Source: Prochlorococcus marinus str. MIT 9314
GTDB lineage: Bacteria > Cyanobacteriota > Cyanobacteriia > PCC-6307 > Cyanobiaceae
DNA length: 64,000 nucleotides
Direction: 5' to 3'
Assembly (NCBI RefSeq): GCF_000760035.1
Contig: NZ_JNAO01000001.1
Span: 56,893 to 120,892, forward strand
Both the position numbers and the translations under genes were made by a program. The notes beneath the pieces are model-generated. The model was not told the DNA's origin. It worked only from the letters and a program-made list of their open reading frames with translations, and searched no databases. Positions 18,001 to 26,725 of this stretch are shown here, piece by piece. The number at the start of each line of letters is the position of its first letter. Position 1 is the stretch's first letter.

Positions 18001-18270
18001 ATGGAAAAGTTTGTAGTTTTTGGACGGTACTGTGAAGATGCAATTATTAAAAGGGAACCATTTCGAGAACAACATCTTAAGAGACTTAAAAACTTAAAAG
18101 ATAGCAATATTTTAATTACATTAGGGCCAACAAAATGTACCAAATATTTGTTTGGAATTTTTAATGCTAATGATGTAAACGAGTTGAAAGATCTTATTGA
18201 GGAGGATATATATTGGGAAAAAGGTATATGGATTAATTATGATATTTATCCCTGGATTCAAGCATTTTAA
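18001..18270 (+). CDS. YCII-related small protein
   Basis: This 89-residue ferredoxin-like protein resembles the YCII family, with a His in REQHLKRL and a closing WINYDIYPWIQAF. The frame extends to ATG 17956, adding a hydrophobic MQLLSIYSFYYLYLK; I prefer ATG 18001 because family members start near EKFVVFG. The enzymatic role of this branch is unknown. Confidence 0.72.
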   Translation: MEKFVVFGRYCEDAIIKREPFREQHLKRLKNLKDSNILITLGPTKCTKYLFGIFNANDVNELKDLIEEDIYWEKGIWINYDIYPWIQAF

Positions 18271-18445
18271 ATATGATTTACAAAAAAATTTAGTAATTAT
18301 TAACTATTTATTAAAAGAATTAATTTAACTTAAAAATACATATTATTTTTGCTTTAATAATTCAATTATTTATCTTATTTAGGAGTTGAAACGATATTCA
18401 TTTAAACGTTAGTTTTAAAAAGTTATGTCATTTTTAATTAAAAAT
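18271..18445. other. Longest non-coding gap, nothing evident
   Basis: About 175 bases of AT-rich DNA lie between the YCII gene and the hairpin after the HTH gene. I see no small ORF of note, no tRNA and no GC-rich hairpin. Confidence 0.5.
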
Positions 18446-18464
18446 ATATTATTTAAAATAATAT
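18446..18464 (-). terminator. AT-only hairpin after the HTH gene, possible terminator
   Basis: Nine-base arms ATATTATTT and AAATAATAT flank one base, directly after the HTH gene stop. On the minus strand the hairpin is followed by a short T run. With no GC pairs it would be weak, so termination is only a possibility. Confidence 0.35.
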
Positions 18465-18785
18465 TTATTTACTAGCATCTTGATTTATTTGGTTTACTAA
18501 TGAGTCGATATCTAATTGATTATAAGGTGGTGTTTGTTTTGTTTCTAGATAATCGTTCTTGATATTTTTTAACCATTTTTGCTCAATCTTTATAAGATTT
18601 TTTGCAATATTGAACATTCCGCCTTTTTTATATAATTCTTTCATTTTGAGAATAATCTCGGAGGTTCTACTAGATTTAATATTTAATTCATTTGCTAAGT
18701 CTTTTTGGGTAAATCCATGCGTTTTTAACCAATCTTTAATGAACGAGATGAGTTCCTTTTCTTCCTGTATAGATAATTTACTCAT
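18465..18785 (-). CDS. Small helix-turn-helix protein
   Basis: This 106-residue protein has an HTH-like segment at about 25-50 (FTQKDLANELNIKSSRTSEII), similar to the Cro/XRE class but with an atypical context. The rest is helical and polar. Its ATG directly abuts the TGA of the upstream YkvA gene, so the two form an operon. The DNA target is unknown. Confidence 0.72.
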   Translation of the reverse strand: MSKLSIQEEKELISFIKDWLKTHGFTQKDLANELNIKSSRTSEIILKMKELYKKGGMFNIAKNLIKIEQKWLKNIKNDYLETKQTPPYNQLDIDSLVNQINQDASK

Positions 18786-19154
18786 TCAATAAAAAGGAAA
18801 TAACTTATTAAGCTTATTTTCTGCTCTTGCTCTTATTGAAGGAGTCATGTATTTGCTCCATATACTGAGTACTGCTGTGAGGGCAACAAAATCATCACTA
18901 AAACCCACTAAAGGCATAAAGTCAGGGAAAAGATCAAATGGCATAATTAAATATGCTAGAGCAGCCATTAATGAAACTCTCGCTTGTGCAGGAGTATAAG
19001 GATCTAATGCCATCTCCAAAACTTCTAAGGCAGGCTTAGCAATTGTTCTTCCCGCTTTAATAAGAATCTTGATAATGATATTTTCATCAAATGTTGAACT
19101 TTCTAAAACTTCAGCATCATAGATTTTTTCTTGAGTTTTGTAATTCTCTTTCAT
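18786..19154 (-). CDS. YkvA family (DUF1232) membrane-associated protein
   Basis: The 122-residue protein carries the DUF1232 core around ALAYLIMPFDLFPDFMPLVGFSDD, with two short hydrophobic stretches and conserved acidic residues. The function of the family is unknown. It lies 35 bp downstream of the sigma factor gene and is fused in operon with the HTH gene (no spacer). Confidence 0.82.
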   Translation of the reverse strand: MKENYKTQEKIYDAEVLESSTFDENIIIKILIKAGRTIAKPALEVLEMALDPYTPAQARVSLMAALAYLIMPFDLFPDFMPLVGFSDDFVALTAVLSIWSKYMTPSIRARAENKLNKLFPFY

Positions 19155-19189
19155 CCTTATAAATGAAATTTAAATATTTAATGGAATTT

Positions 19190-20113
19190 TTAGCTAATAC
19201 TATCAACTAATCCATTCTGTATTCCTGCTTTTCTAAGTTTTCTTAAAGCACGTTGGACAACTTGTCGGCAATATTCCCTGCTACAACTCATATGTCTTGC
19301 AACTTCAGCTAGAGTTCTCCATTCATTTGAACCGTCTAAACCAAATCTTAAGCTTACTATTTTTCTTTCTTTCTCAGTTAAATTTGCTTTATCTAATAAC
19401 TTCCAAGCCGAGGCTGTCCTTTCGGCTAATTCGGCTAATTCCATTGGGGGAGTTTGATCACTTGGAAGAATATCAACTAACTCGGAAGGATCTGATTTTG
19501 ATTTAACAGTACCTTGGAGACTAACAGTGATACTTCTCAATTCACAAGAAAGGAGTTCGTCAATTTCCTCTTTGGTTATTTTCATTTCTTCAGCTAGTTC
19601 ATCACTAGTAGGTGGAATACCTTTAAGTTGCATGAGCTTTGATTTTGCTGATCTTAGTTTTGTAAGTTTTTCATTAATGTTGACAGGGATCCTTATCGTT
19701 CTACTTTGAGTTGACAATGCTCTATTTAAACCTTGCCTAATCCACCAGTAAGCATAGGTGGAAAATCTATGTCCTCTAGACGGATCATATTTTTCTACGG
19801 CCCTTGTAAGACCTAATGTACCCTCCTGAATTAAGTCCAGTAATTCTAATCCCTTCCCTTGGTATCTCTTGGCGAGGTTGACAACTAGTCTTAGGTTGGC
19901 TGTTATCATTTCGTTTTTAGCTTTTTCACCAATTTTTATCTTTTTTCTCTCAGCTTCGGAGTATTCACAAGCGGGGCCTTTCCCTCCTGCCTCTTGACAT
20001 CTATTAACAAGTACTACCATTTCTTGGACTTTTCTGCCCATTGTGAGTTCTCTTTCGGGAGTCAAAAGTTGATGACGACCTATTTCACCAAGAAAATCGC
20101 TTAATGAACTCAC
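19190..20113 (-). CDS. Group 2 RNA polymerase sigma factor (sigma-70 family)
   Basis: The 307-residue sigma factor lacks region 1.1, so it is a non-essential-type (group 2) rather than the principal sigma. Region 1.2 is at the N-terminus (LSDFLGEIGRHQLLT), core-binding and -10 recognition in region 2 (RFSTYAYWWIRQGLNRAL), and -35 recognition in region 4 (EVARHMSCSREYCRQ). Cyanobacterial group 2 sigmas serve stress, nitrogen, carbon and light responses; the trigger is not readable here. The upstream region holds an unusual repeat. Confidence 0.92.
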   Translation of the reverse strand: MSSLSDFLGEIGRHQLLTPERELTMGRKVQEMVVLVNRCQEAGGKGPACEYSEAERKKIKIGEKAKNEMITANLRLVVNLAKRYQGKGLELLDLIQEGTLGLTRAVEKYDPSRGHRFSTYAYWWIRQGLNRALSTQSRTIRIPVNINEKLTKLRSAKSKLMQLKGIPPTSDELAEEMKITKEEIDELLSCELRSITVSLQGTVKSKSDPSELVDILPSDQTPPMELAELAERTASAWKLLDKANLTEKERKIVSLRFGLDGSNEWRTLAEVARHMSCSREYCRQVVQRALRKLRKAGIQNGLVDSIS

Positions 20114-20172
20114 GATTTACCTCATTGTTGATATATTTAACTTATAGTCAATCCAGTGATAAGCCATACATG

Positions 20173-20205
20173 TAATAATTAATTAATAATTAATTAATAA
20201 TTATT
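20173..20205. repeat. Three tandem 11-bp AT repeats upstream of the sigma gene
   Basis: The unit TAATAATTAAT occurs twice exactly and a third time with one mismatch, 60-92 bp before the sigma factor ATG and about 65 bp past the hisIE stop. The 11-bp period is close to one helical turn. Confidence 0.6.
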
Positions 20206-20210
20206 AATTA
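20191..20210. repeat. Perfect 20-bp AT palindrome
   Basis: The 20 bases from 20191 are identical to their own reverse complement and overlap the last tandem repeat. It could be a protein site for the sigma promoter or a weak hairpin ending hisIE transcription. Confidence 0.6.
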
Positions 20211-20269
20211 GTTTATTTACATTATTTTTAAAATTTTTTAGGTAAAAAAGTTAAAATTATAAATTTTAA

Positions 20270-20932
20270 TTATTTAATTTTTCTTCTTGATTCTAGAACA
20301 GCAAGTACATCTCTCCACTCAACCCCTTTATGCATAAGGGCTACTTGCAGATGATAAATTAAATCAGCAGCTTCATTTGAGATTGAATTTTTATCATTAT
20401 CTTTGCAAGCCATTATAAATTCTGCAGATTCCTCTCCTATTTTTTTTAAAATAGTATTACTACCTTTTGTTAATAAATGATTTGTGTAACTTTTTTCTGA
20501 TGGATTTATTGATCTTTCGTTAATTGTATTGAATAATTCAGAGCAAATATTTGAGAAGGGAGTTGTTTTTTTCTCTTTTTTATCACTTTTATTAATTTTG
20601 ATTTCGTTGAAAAAACAACTTTTTTCTCCAGTGTGGCATGCTCCTGAACCATTTTGTTCTATCAAAAGGATTAGTGCATCATTATCGCAGTCGAATCTTA
20701 TCTCCTTAAGTATTTGGGTACTTCCACTTGTAGCTCCTTTTCTCCAGATTTCGGATCTTGATCTACTCCAATAATGAACGTTTTTGGTTTCAAGAGTCAT
20801 TGTCAAAGATTCTTTGTTCATCCAAGCAAGCATAAGAATTGATCCGTCAAGCCAATCTTGTGCTATTGCAGGGATTAATCCATAATTATCAAAGCGTAGA
20901 TCATCTATCGAAAAATTAGTTGAATAAGTCAT
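20270..20932 (-). CDS. hisIE: Bifunctional phosphoribosyl-AMP cyclohydrolase / phosphoribosyl-ATP pyrophosphatase
   Basis: The protein performs steps 2 and 3 of histidine synthesis. Residues 1 to about 115 form the HisI cyclohydrolase, with zinc Cys in RFDCDND and GACHTGEKSC; residues about 125-220 form the HisE pyrophosphatase, with GEESAEFIMA and NEAADLIYHLQV. The 220-residue length fits the fused form. It is divergent from the QueD-like gene with about 63 bp between. Confidence 0.95.
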   Translation of the reverse strand: MTYSTNFSIDDLRFDNYGLIPAIAQDWLDGSILMLAWMNKESLTMTLETKNVHYWSRSRSEIWRKGATSGSTQILKEIRFDCDNDALILLIEQNGSGACHTGEKSCFFNEIKINKSDKKEKKTTPFSNICSELFNTINERSINPSEKSYTNHLLTKGSNTILKKIGEESAEFIMACKDNDKNSISNEAADLIYHLQVALMHKGVEWRDVLAVLESRRKIK

Positions 20933-20995
20933 TATTTTCGTTATGTTAAATCCTACTCAATGTGTTTTATTAAAAATTATCCTAACAGTTAATTG

Positions 20996-21466
20996 ATGTA
21001 TATTCATTCTCTGAAATTTTCATGCAGCAAAAGTTACGAGGATTTTCCCTGCTCACATAGGCAATGGCGTCATGAAGGCCACTGCAGATTTGTGCATGGA
21101 TATTCAAGATCATTCACCTTTTGGTTCATTGCAAAAAAACTAGACCTAAATGGTTTTGTTGTCGATTTTTCAAGTCTAAAGCCTCTAGAAAATAGACTAA
21201 AGGAGCAATTTGACCATACTTTTCTAATAAATAAAGATGACCCTTTGCTGAATTACTGGGAAAAATTACATGACTTAGATGCTTTAGATCTGAGAATTAT
21301 GGATAATGTGGGAATGGAGTTCACTTCTGAATTAATTTGGAGATGGGCTAATGAATACTTACAGGATAAGGATAAGGGCAGAACATGTTGTTGGAAAACA
21401 GAATCAAAAGAAAATAAATCGAATAAAGCAAGTTATGAGGAAATTCCTGATTGGTTCAAAACTTAG
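20996..21466 (+). CDS. 6-pyruvoyl-tetrahydropterin synthase / QueD-like protein, divergent zinc motif
   Basis: The 156-residue protein has the QueD/PTPS layout: His21 near the N-terminus, EGHCRFVHGYSRSF at 27-40 with the expected catalytic Cys30, then VVDFSSLK, a FDHTFL segment and a TSE motif near the C-terminus. Where the family has HGH, two of the three zinc ligands, this protein reads HGY (residue 36). It may be a 6-carboxytetrahydropterin synthase with altered metal binding or a paralogue of other function. The frame begins with TTG at 20993 followed by ATG; I use the ATG. Confidence 0.78.
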   Translation: MYIHSLKFSCSKSYEDFPCSHRQWRHEGHCRFVHGYSRSFTFWFIAKKLDLNGFVVDFSSLKPLENRLKEQFDHTFLINKDDPLLNYWEKLHDLDALDLRIMDNVGMEFTSELIWRWANEYLQDKDKGRTCCWKTESKENKSNKASYEEIPDWFKT

Positions 21467-21514
21467 ATTAAAGTTGTTAATTTTAAAGTCATATAGGATT
21501 CTTTAATTAGATAT

Positions 21515-24100
21515 TTAATCAACATTTATCTCTCCATTAATCAGATAAATATTAATCTCGTCTTTATTAAGGTAATGATTATTCAATATATTATTTGAAA
21601 TTTTTGTCTCAATTTGTTTTTGAATAATTCTTTTTAAAGGCCTTGCACCATAGGTATGATCGAAACTATTTTCGACAAGTTGGTTAATTGCTTCATCCGT
21701 AATTTTGAATTTTAAGTTTTTTTTGTTAAGTCTTTTTTCTAAATGTTGAAGCTGGATTTTTGCAATTTCTTTTATGTCATATATTTCTAAATTATTAAAA
21801 ATAACTATTTCATCAAGTCGATTTAAAAACTCAGGCTTGAAAAATTTTTTAATTTCATTATCTACAACTTTTTTAATTTCATTTGTATCTTCTTTTCTAA
21901 CTGATAAATCATTTATTGATTGACTTCCTAAATTACTTGTGAGAACAATGATTGAATTTTTGAAATTTATTGTACGACCTTGACCATCAGTAATGATTCC
22001 ATCATCAAGAACCTGTAAGAGAATATCTAAAATATCTTTGTGAGCTTTCTCTATTTCATCTAGGAGTATTAATGAATAAGGATTTTTGCGTACAGCTTCA
22101 GTTAGTTGACCGCCTGATTCGAAACCTAAATATCCAGGAGGCGCACCTATAATTTTGCTTACTGAATGCTTTTCCATATATTCAGACATATCGAGTCTTG
22201 TAATCGAAGAATTTGAATCGAATATTATTTTGGCTGTTACTTTACTTAGCTCTGTTTTCCCAACACCAGTTGGACCTAAAAAGAGAAAACTGGCTAATGG
22301 CTTGCTTGGATCATTTAGACCAGTCCTTGATCTCTTAATGGAATCTGCAACTGCCCTAATTGCACTATCTTGACCAATAATTTTTTCTTTAAGGATTGAC
22401 TCGAGGCTCAAGAGTTTATCTTTTTCTGACTGGTTTAAGTTCTGTACTGGAATAGAGGTCCACTTTGAGACAACTTCTGCAATATCATCAAAAGTTACCT
22501 CTTGCCTTAAAAGACTTGTATCTCCATTTTTTTGAGAATTTACAAGGGACTGACTTTTTTCTTTCAATTTTTTTTGCAAAGAATTTAAAGTTCCAAATTC
22601 TAATTCTGCTGCTTTGTTGAGGTCAAAACTCCTTTTGGCTTGATCTATTTGCAATTGAACAGATTCAATTTCTTCTTTTATGGTGCTAATCTCATCAATT
22701 TCATCTTTTTCTTTTTTCCATTGAGCGCCTAATTCTGCCTGTTTATCTTTAAGGGATATAAGTTCATTATTGATTTTTTTTAATCTTTCTATAGAAAAAT
22801 CATCCGTTTCTCTTTTTAAAGATAATTTTTCCATCTCAAACTGTAGAACTTTTCGATCAATTTCATCAATTTCATCAGGTTTGGAAGTTATGACCATATT
22901 TAATCTTGAGGCTGCTTCATCGATTAGATCAATTGCTTTGTCAGGAAGAAATCTATCATTAATATATCTTTCGCTAAGGGTTGCGGCAGCAACTAAAGCA
23001 TTATCAGAAATTCTCACACTATGATGAACTTCGTATCTTTCTCTCAATCCTCTTAAAATTGATACAGTATCATCTATTGAAGGAGCATCAACTTTTATCT
23101 TTTGAAATCTTCGTTCTAAAGCAGGATCTTTTTCTATATTTTGTTTATGTTCATTAATAGTTGTAGCACCAATACATCTAAGTTCTCCTCTCGCAAGCAT
23201 TGGTTTTAATAGGTTGCTTGCATCTAAAGAACCTCCACTAGCACCTGCACCAACTACCGTATGGATTTCATCAATAAAAAGAATAATCTTACCGTCCGAT
23301 TCTTTCACTTTCTTTAGAATATTTTTTATTCTTTCTTCAAATTCTCCACGATATTTTGCTCCAGCTAAAAGTGAACCCATATCTAATGAAATTAGTTTCC
23401 TATCTTGTAGCGCAGAAGGTACATCGCCATTAATAATTCTTTGAGCTAACCCTTCTACAATGGCTGTTTTCCCAACACCAGGTTCTCCAATAAGAACTGG
23501 ATTATTTTTTGTTCTTCTACTCAATATTTGAATTGTTCTTCTGATCTCTTCATCCCTACCAATAACAGGGTCTAAAATCCCATCTCGTGCAGATTGAGTT
23601 AGATCAATACCATATTTTTCCAAAGACTCATTAGAACTATTAAATTCATTTTTTACTGCCGGATCTGACTTCATTTTCTTTATAATTTCAAAAAATTCTG
23701 GAATACCTTTTTGATTTAAAATTTGAAATCCATATTTATCATCATAAGTGAAACCGTAAACTAAGTGTTCTGTTGATATCACTACATCATTTAAATTATT
23801 TTTAATGTCATTCGCCTTCCATAATATTTTGTGAAGAGTATCACCAATATATAAATTATCTTGTTTATTTTTCATTTTTGCCTTCGCATTTAATGAAAAA
23901 ATTATTTCCCTCTCAAGATCTTTTAGATTCACATTATTTTTTTTTAAAATTTTTTTTGTAATATTGTCATCTTTTATAAGAGCTAATAATAAATTATCAG
24001 AGTCTACATTTTGTTGATAATTTTTATAAGCAATTTCTTTGGCGAAAATAAAATTGTTCCAAGCAGAATTTGAGAATTCGCTTGGAACAATTTTCATCAA
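21515..24100 (-). CDS. clpB: ClpB-type disaggregase (Hsp100)
   Basis: This AAA+ chaperone frees aggregated proteins with DnaK. The 861 residues give an N-domain (1-150), NBD1 with Walker A GEPGVGKT at 205-212 and Walker B ILFIDEIHT, a long coiled-coil middle domain (about 400-520), and NBD2 with GPTGVGKT near 610. The N-domain diverges from the usual ClpB start, hinting at the second cyanobacterial paralogue (ClpB2). Start at the first of two Met codons. petE lies 63 bp upstream on the same strand. Confidence 0.93.
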   Translation of the reverse strand: MMKIVPSEFSNSAWNNFIFAKEIAYKNYQQNVDSDNLLLALIKDDNITKKILKKNNVNLKDLEREIIFSLNAKAKMKNKQDNLYIGDTLHKILWKANDIKNNLNDVVISTEHLVYGFTYDDKYGFQILNQKGIPEFFEIIKKMKSDPAVKNEFNSSNESLEKYGIDLTQSARDGILDPVIGRDEEIRRTIQILSRRTKNNPVLIGEPGVGKTAIVEGLAQRIINGDVPSALQDRKLISLDMGSLLAGAKYRGEFEERIKNILKKVKESDGKIILFIDEIHTVVGAGASGGSLDASNLLKPMLARGELRCIGATTINEHKQNIEKDPALERRFQKIKVDAPSIDDTVSILRGLRERYEVHHSVRISDNALVAAATLSERYINDRFLPDKAIDLIDEAASRLNMVITSKPDEIDEIDRKVLQFEMEKLSLKRETDDFSIERLKKINNELISLKDKQAELGAQWKKEKDEIDEISTIKEEIESVQLQIDQAKRSFDLNKAAELEFGTLNSLQKKLKEKSQSLVNSQKNGDTSLLRQEVTFDDIAEVVSKWTSIPVQNLNQSEKDKLLSLESILKEKIIGQDSAIRAVADSIKRSRTGLNDPSKPLASFLFLGPTGVGKTELSKVTAKIIFDSNSSITRLDMSEYMEKHSVSKIIGAPPGYLGFESGGQLTEAVRKNPYSLILLDEIEKAHKDILDILLQVLDDGIITDGQGRTINFKNSIIVLTSNLGSQSINDLSVRKEDTNEIKKVVDNEIKKFFKPEFLNRLDEIVIFNNLEIYDIKEIAKIQLQHLEKRLNKKNLKFKITDEAINQLVENSFDHTYGARPLKRIIQKQIETKISNNILNNHYLNKDEINIYLINGEINVD

Positions 24101-24112
24101 TCAAAATTTGGG

Positions 24113-24125
24113 TATTACCGTAATA
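24113..24125. repeat. 13-bp palindrome ahead of clpB
   Basis: TATTAC and GTAATA flank one central base, 13-25 bases before the clpB ATG, in its leader or promoter. Possible operator; function unproven. Confidence 0.4.
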
Positions 24126-24163
24126 AATATTAAGTCAAAAAGGGTATTTACTATTTAGGAGAT

Positions 24164-24514
24164 TTATTCAACAATAACTTTACCTACCATTCCAGCGCCT
24201 CTGTGTGGCTCGCAATAGTAATCATAAGTTCCAGCAGTATCAAATGTTTCTTCCCAAGACTCTCCTGGAGCAAAAGCTAGATCCGCATGACTTAATTCCT
24301 CATGTCCATCAAAAACAGCATTGTGAGGGGCAAGTTTATTATTAACGAATTTAACTGTATCGCCAGCACTAATGGTTACTGTACTTGGTTCAAATGCAAG
24401 CATTCCAGCATCTGTTCCAAGTTTAACTTCAACAGTCTTAGCTGAAACTGATGAAGTACCTATACCTAGAGTTAAAACTATTGCAAATAACCCTGCAAAG
24501 ATTGAACGTAACAT
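24164..24514 (-). CDS. petE: Plastocyanin
   Basis: This lumenal copper protein carries electrons from cytochrome b6f to photosystem I. The 116-residue precursor has a signal peptide with likely cleavage after Ala25 (VSA-KT). Copper ligands His64, Cys101, His104 and Met109 are all present. Its size and spacing are those of the marine cyanobacterial form. It lies alone between an epimerase gene and clpB, with about 60 bp on each side. Confidence 0.97.
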   Translation of the reverse strand: MLRSIFAGLFAIVLTLGIGTSSVSAKTVEVKLGTDAGMLAFEPSTVTISAGDTVKFVNNKLAPHNAVFDGHEELSHADLAFAPGESWEETFDTAGTYDYYCEPHRGAGMVGKVIVE

Positions 24515-24538
24515 AATAAAAAATTTGCTTATTTATAT

Positions 24539-24544
24539 ATATTA
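24539..24544 (-). promoter_or_regulatory. Candidate petE -10 element (TAATAT)
   Basis: Read on the minus strand, TTG-TAATAT lies about 25 bases before the petE ATG, giving a leader of under 20 bases. The -35 is not convincing. AT-rich context makes chance matches easy. Confidence 0.25.
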
Positions 24545-24574
24545 CAAGGCTTTGGTAACCTAACTGCGAGAATT

Positions 24575-25558
24575 TTAATTGTTATTACAGCTTGGTAACT
24601 TTGATAACCTTAGAATATCATTCAGTGACTTGGCATAACTTTTAAGTTTGAAAGTCTCAGGATTAGTGATGGGGACATGATTAAAGTCATATTTTTTGAT
24701 ACTGAAGCTATCCCAAGCAGTAGTTTGGATGGGAAGAATTCTTAATAATATTTTTAGAATTTTTTTTGTAAGGGGTATCGCAAATAATCTCCTCATATTA
24801 TGTTTCTTTAAAAGTGTAATTATGGCATCATCTATTGAAATGAATTTTTGACCTAGCACAAATTTTCTAAAGCCTTTGTATTGCTCTTCTTTATGATTTC
24901 TAATTAGAAACCCGCAAATCTGGGCGATATCATTTGCGTGTATAAAGTGAAATTTAGAATCGAGTTTTAAAAATCTTGCTAACCAAAGCCATTTCCCAAT
25001 TTCTTTCAATCCACTAGTTAAATAACTTACGGGATATTTACTTTTTTTTCCAAGATTCCCTCCAAAAACCAAGGTAGGGAAAACAGCGAATGTTTTTTCT
25101 GCAAATGAGCTTTCTTTTAGTCTCTGGAAACATTCATATTTTGTTTGAATGTACTCTGTTCCATAAATCAATGATTCCCTCATTAATTCTGTTTGGGTAT
25201 CAAGAATACTAGCTGTTGAAAAATAAATAATCTTCTCTAACTTTTCAATATCAAGCATTTCTAGTAATTCTTCAAAAGCTTTAATGTTTACTTCATAGGC
25301 TCTTTTTGGATCTCCCCAAGCTGTAGCAGTATGTATTAAGTAATTAATTTGACTAATTTCCTTTTTATACCTATTTGATTCCCTGATATCGCAAACCATT
25401 AACTTGACTTTTTTATTTTCTAGAACAGAAATTGGTAACTTACTTTTGTCTCTTACCATGAGATAAAGCCTGAATTTTGTGTTTTTCAAAAACCAATCAA
25501 CTAAATATTGGCCAACACATCCATTAGCGCCCGTTATTAATAAGTTTTTATATCCCAA
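24575..25558 (-). CDS. NAD-dependent epimerase/dehydratase (SDR) family protein
   Basis: The 327-residue extended SDR protein opens with the nucleotide-binding GANGCVGQYLV and keeps a YxxxK-like active site (YIQTKYE). The substrate is unknown; related proteins act on nucleotide sugars or hydroxysteroids, or serve as chlorophyll-pathway reductases. It follows hemE by 8 bp on the minus strand, so co-expression with tetrapyrrole synthesis is possible. Confidence 0.82.
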   Translation of the reverse strand: MGYKNLLITGANGCVGQYLVDWFLKNTKFRLYLMVRDKSKLPISVLENKKVKLMVCDIRESNRYKKEISQINYLIHTATAWGDPKRAYEVNIKAFEELLEMLDIEKLEKIIYFSTASILDTQTELMRESLIYGTEYIQTKYECFQRLKESSFAEKTFAVFPTLVFGGNLGKKSKYPVSYLTSGLKEIGKWLWLARFLKLDSKFHFIHANDIAQICGFLIRNHKEEQYKGFRKFVLGQKFISIDDAIITLLKKHNMRRLFAIPLTKKILKILLRILPIQTTAWDSFSIKKYDFNHVPITNPETFKLKSYAKSLNDILRLSKLPSCNNN

Positions 25559-25566
25559 GACTTTGA

Positions 25567-26607
25567 CTAGTAAGTGAGTTTTTTTCCATGTTCAAAAAAT
25601 GTTTGAGCATTTTCTTCTGGAGTCCCAGGTAAAATCCCATGACCCAAATTAAGAATATATTTCCTGTCTTTAATTTTATTGAAAGTATTATCTATCCTTT
25701 CTTTTATTGATTCTTTGTTTCCGAATAAGATGCCGGGGTCAACATTACCTTGAATTCCTATCCCCCTAGGGATTCTTTTACAAGCCTCTTCAATATCTAC
25801 TGTCCAGTCTAATGAGATTATATCTACTCCTGTTTTTGCCATTCTTTCTATGACTCCAGCACTTCCTGAAATGTAAAGAATTATCGGTGTTTCAGGGTAT
25901 TCCGCTTTTACAATTTCAACAACTTTTCTTTGATACGGCCCAGCAAAGATATCGTAATCTTGTGGGCTTAGTTGGCCTGCCCATGAATCAAAAATTTGTA
26001 CTACTTGCGCTCCAGATTTTATTTGATATTTAAGATATTCACCAATAGATTTAGCAAAATGATCAAGAAGTTTATGAAGTAAATCTGGTTCATTAAAAGC
26101 CATTGATTTTATTAAAGAATAATTTTTACTGCTTTTTCCTTCAACTACATATGCAGCAAGAGTCCAAGGGGCGCCAACAAAACCTAAAACAGTTGCCTCA
26201 TTATTTACATCTCTTTTTAGTGAAGAAAGAACTTGTCCAACAAAACTTAAACTCTCACTTGGATTTAATTCTTGTAACTTTTCAACCTGGTTAAGAGTTC
26301 TTATTGGGTTCTCAATAATTGGACCTTTACTTTCTATTATTTCAAAATTTATGCCCATCCCTGGAAGGGGTGTGAGAATATCTGAAAAAAGGATCACACC
26401 ATCAGGTTTGAAAGCATGAAAAGGCTGCATTGAAATCTCATATGATAATTCTGGATTTTCAGACCTCTCTCTAAAGCTTGGGTAACGCTCTCTTAAATCT
26501 CTATAGATTTTCATATATCTTCCTGCTTGCCTCATCATCCATACTGGAGGCCTATTTACTTTTTTACCTAATGCGGCAGAAAGTAGTAGTGGTAAATCTT
26601 GACCCAT
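25567..26607 (-). CDS. hemE: Uroporphyrinogen decarboxylase
   Basis: HemE decarboxylates uroporphyrinogen III to coproporphyrinogen III for heme and chlorophyll. The 346 residues contain the family signature [12 protein letters not shown] near the N-terminus, [12 protein letters not shown] with the catalytic Asp, and [12 protein letters not shown]. An SDR gene follows 8 bp later. glgB ends 118 bp upstream. Confidence 0.97.
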   Translation of the reverse strand: MGQDLPLLLSAALGKKVNRPPVWMMRQAGRYMKIYRDLRERYPSFRERSENPELSYEISMQPFHAFKPDGVILFSDILTPLPGMGINFEIIESKGPIIENPIRTLNQVEKLQELNPSESLSFVGQVLSSLKRDVNNEATVLGFVGAPWTLAAYVVEGKSSKNYSLIKSMAFNEPDLLHKLLDHFAKSIGEYLKYQIKSGAQVVQIFDSWAGQLSPQDYDIFAGPYQRKVVEIVKAEYPETPIILYISGSAGVIERMAKTGVDIISLDWTVDIEEACKRIPRGIGIQGNVDPGILFGNKESIKERIDNTFNKIKDRKYILNLGHGILPGTPEENAQTFFEHGKKLTY

Positions 26608-26725
26608 TTTTCAATTTGATATTTTTTAAAAAAAATTAAAATCCAACTTAAAAATCTTACAATGCAAAGCAGAGCAAAAGCGTTATATGAACATTTATAT
26701 GAAGCACTAAATTATATGAACCTTC

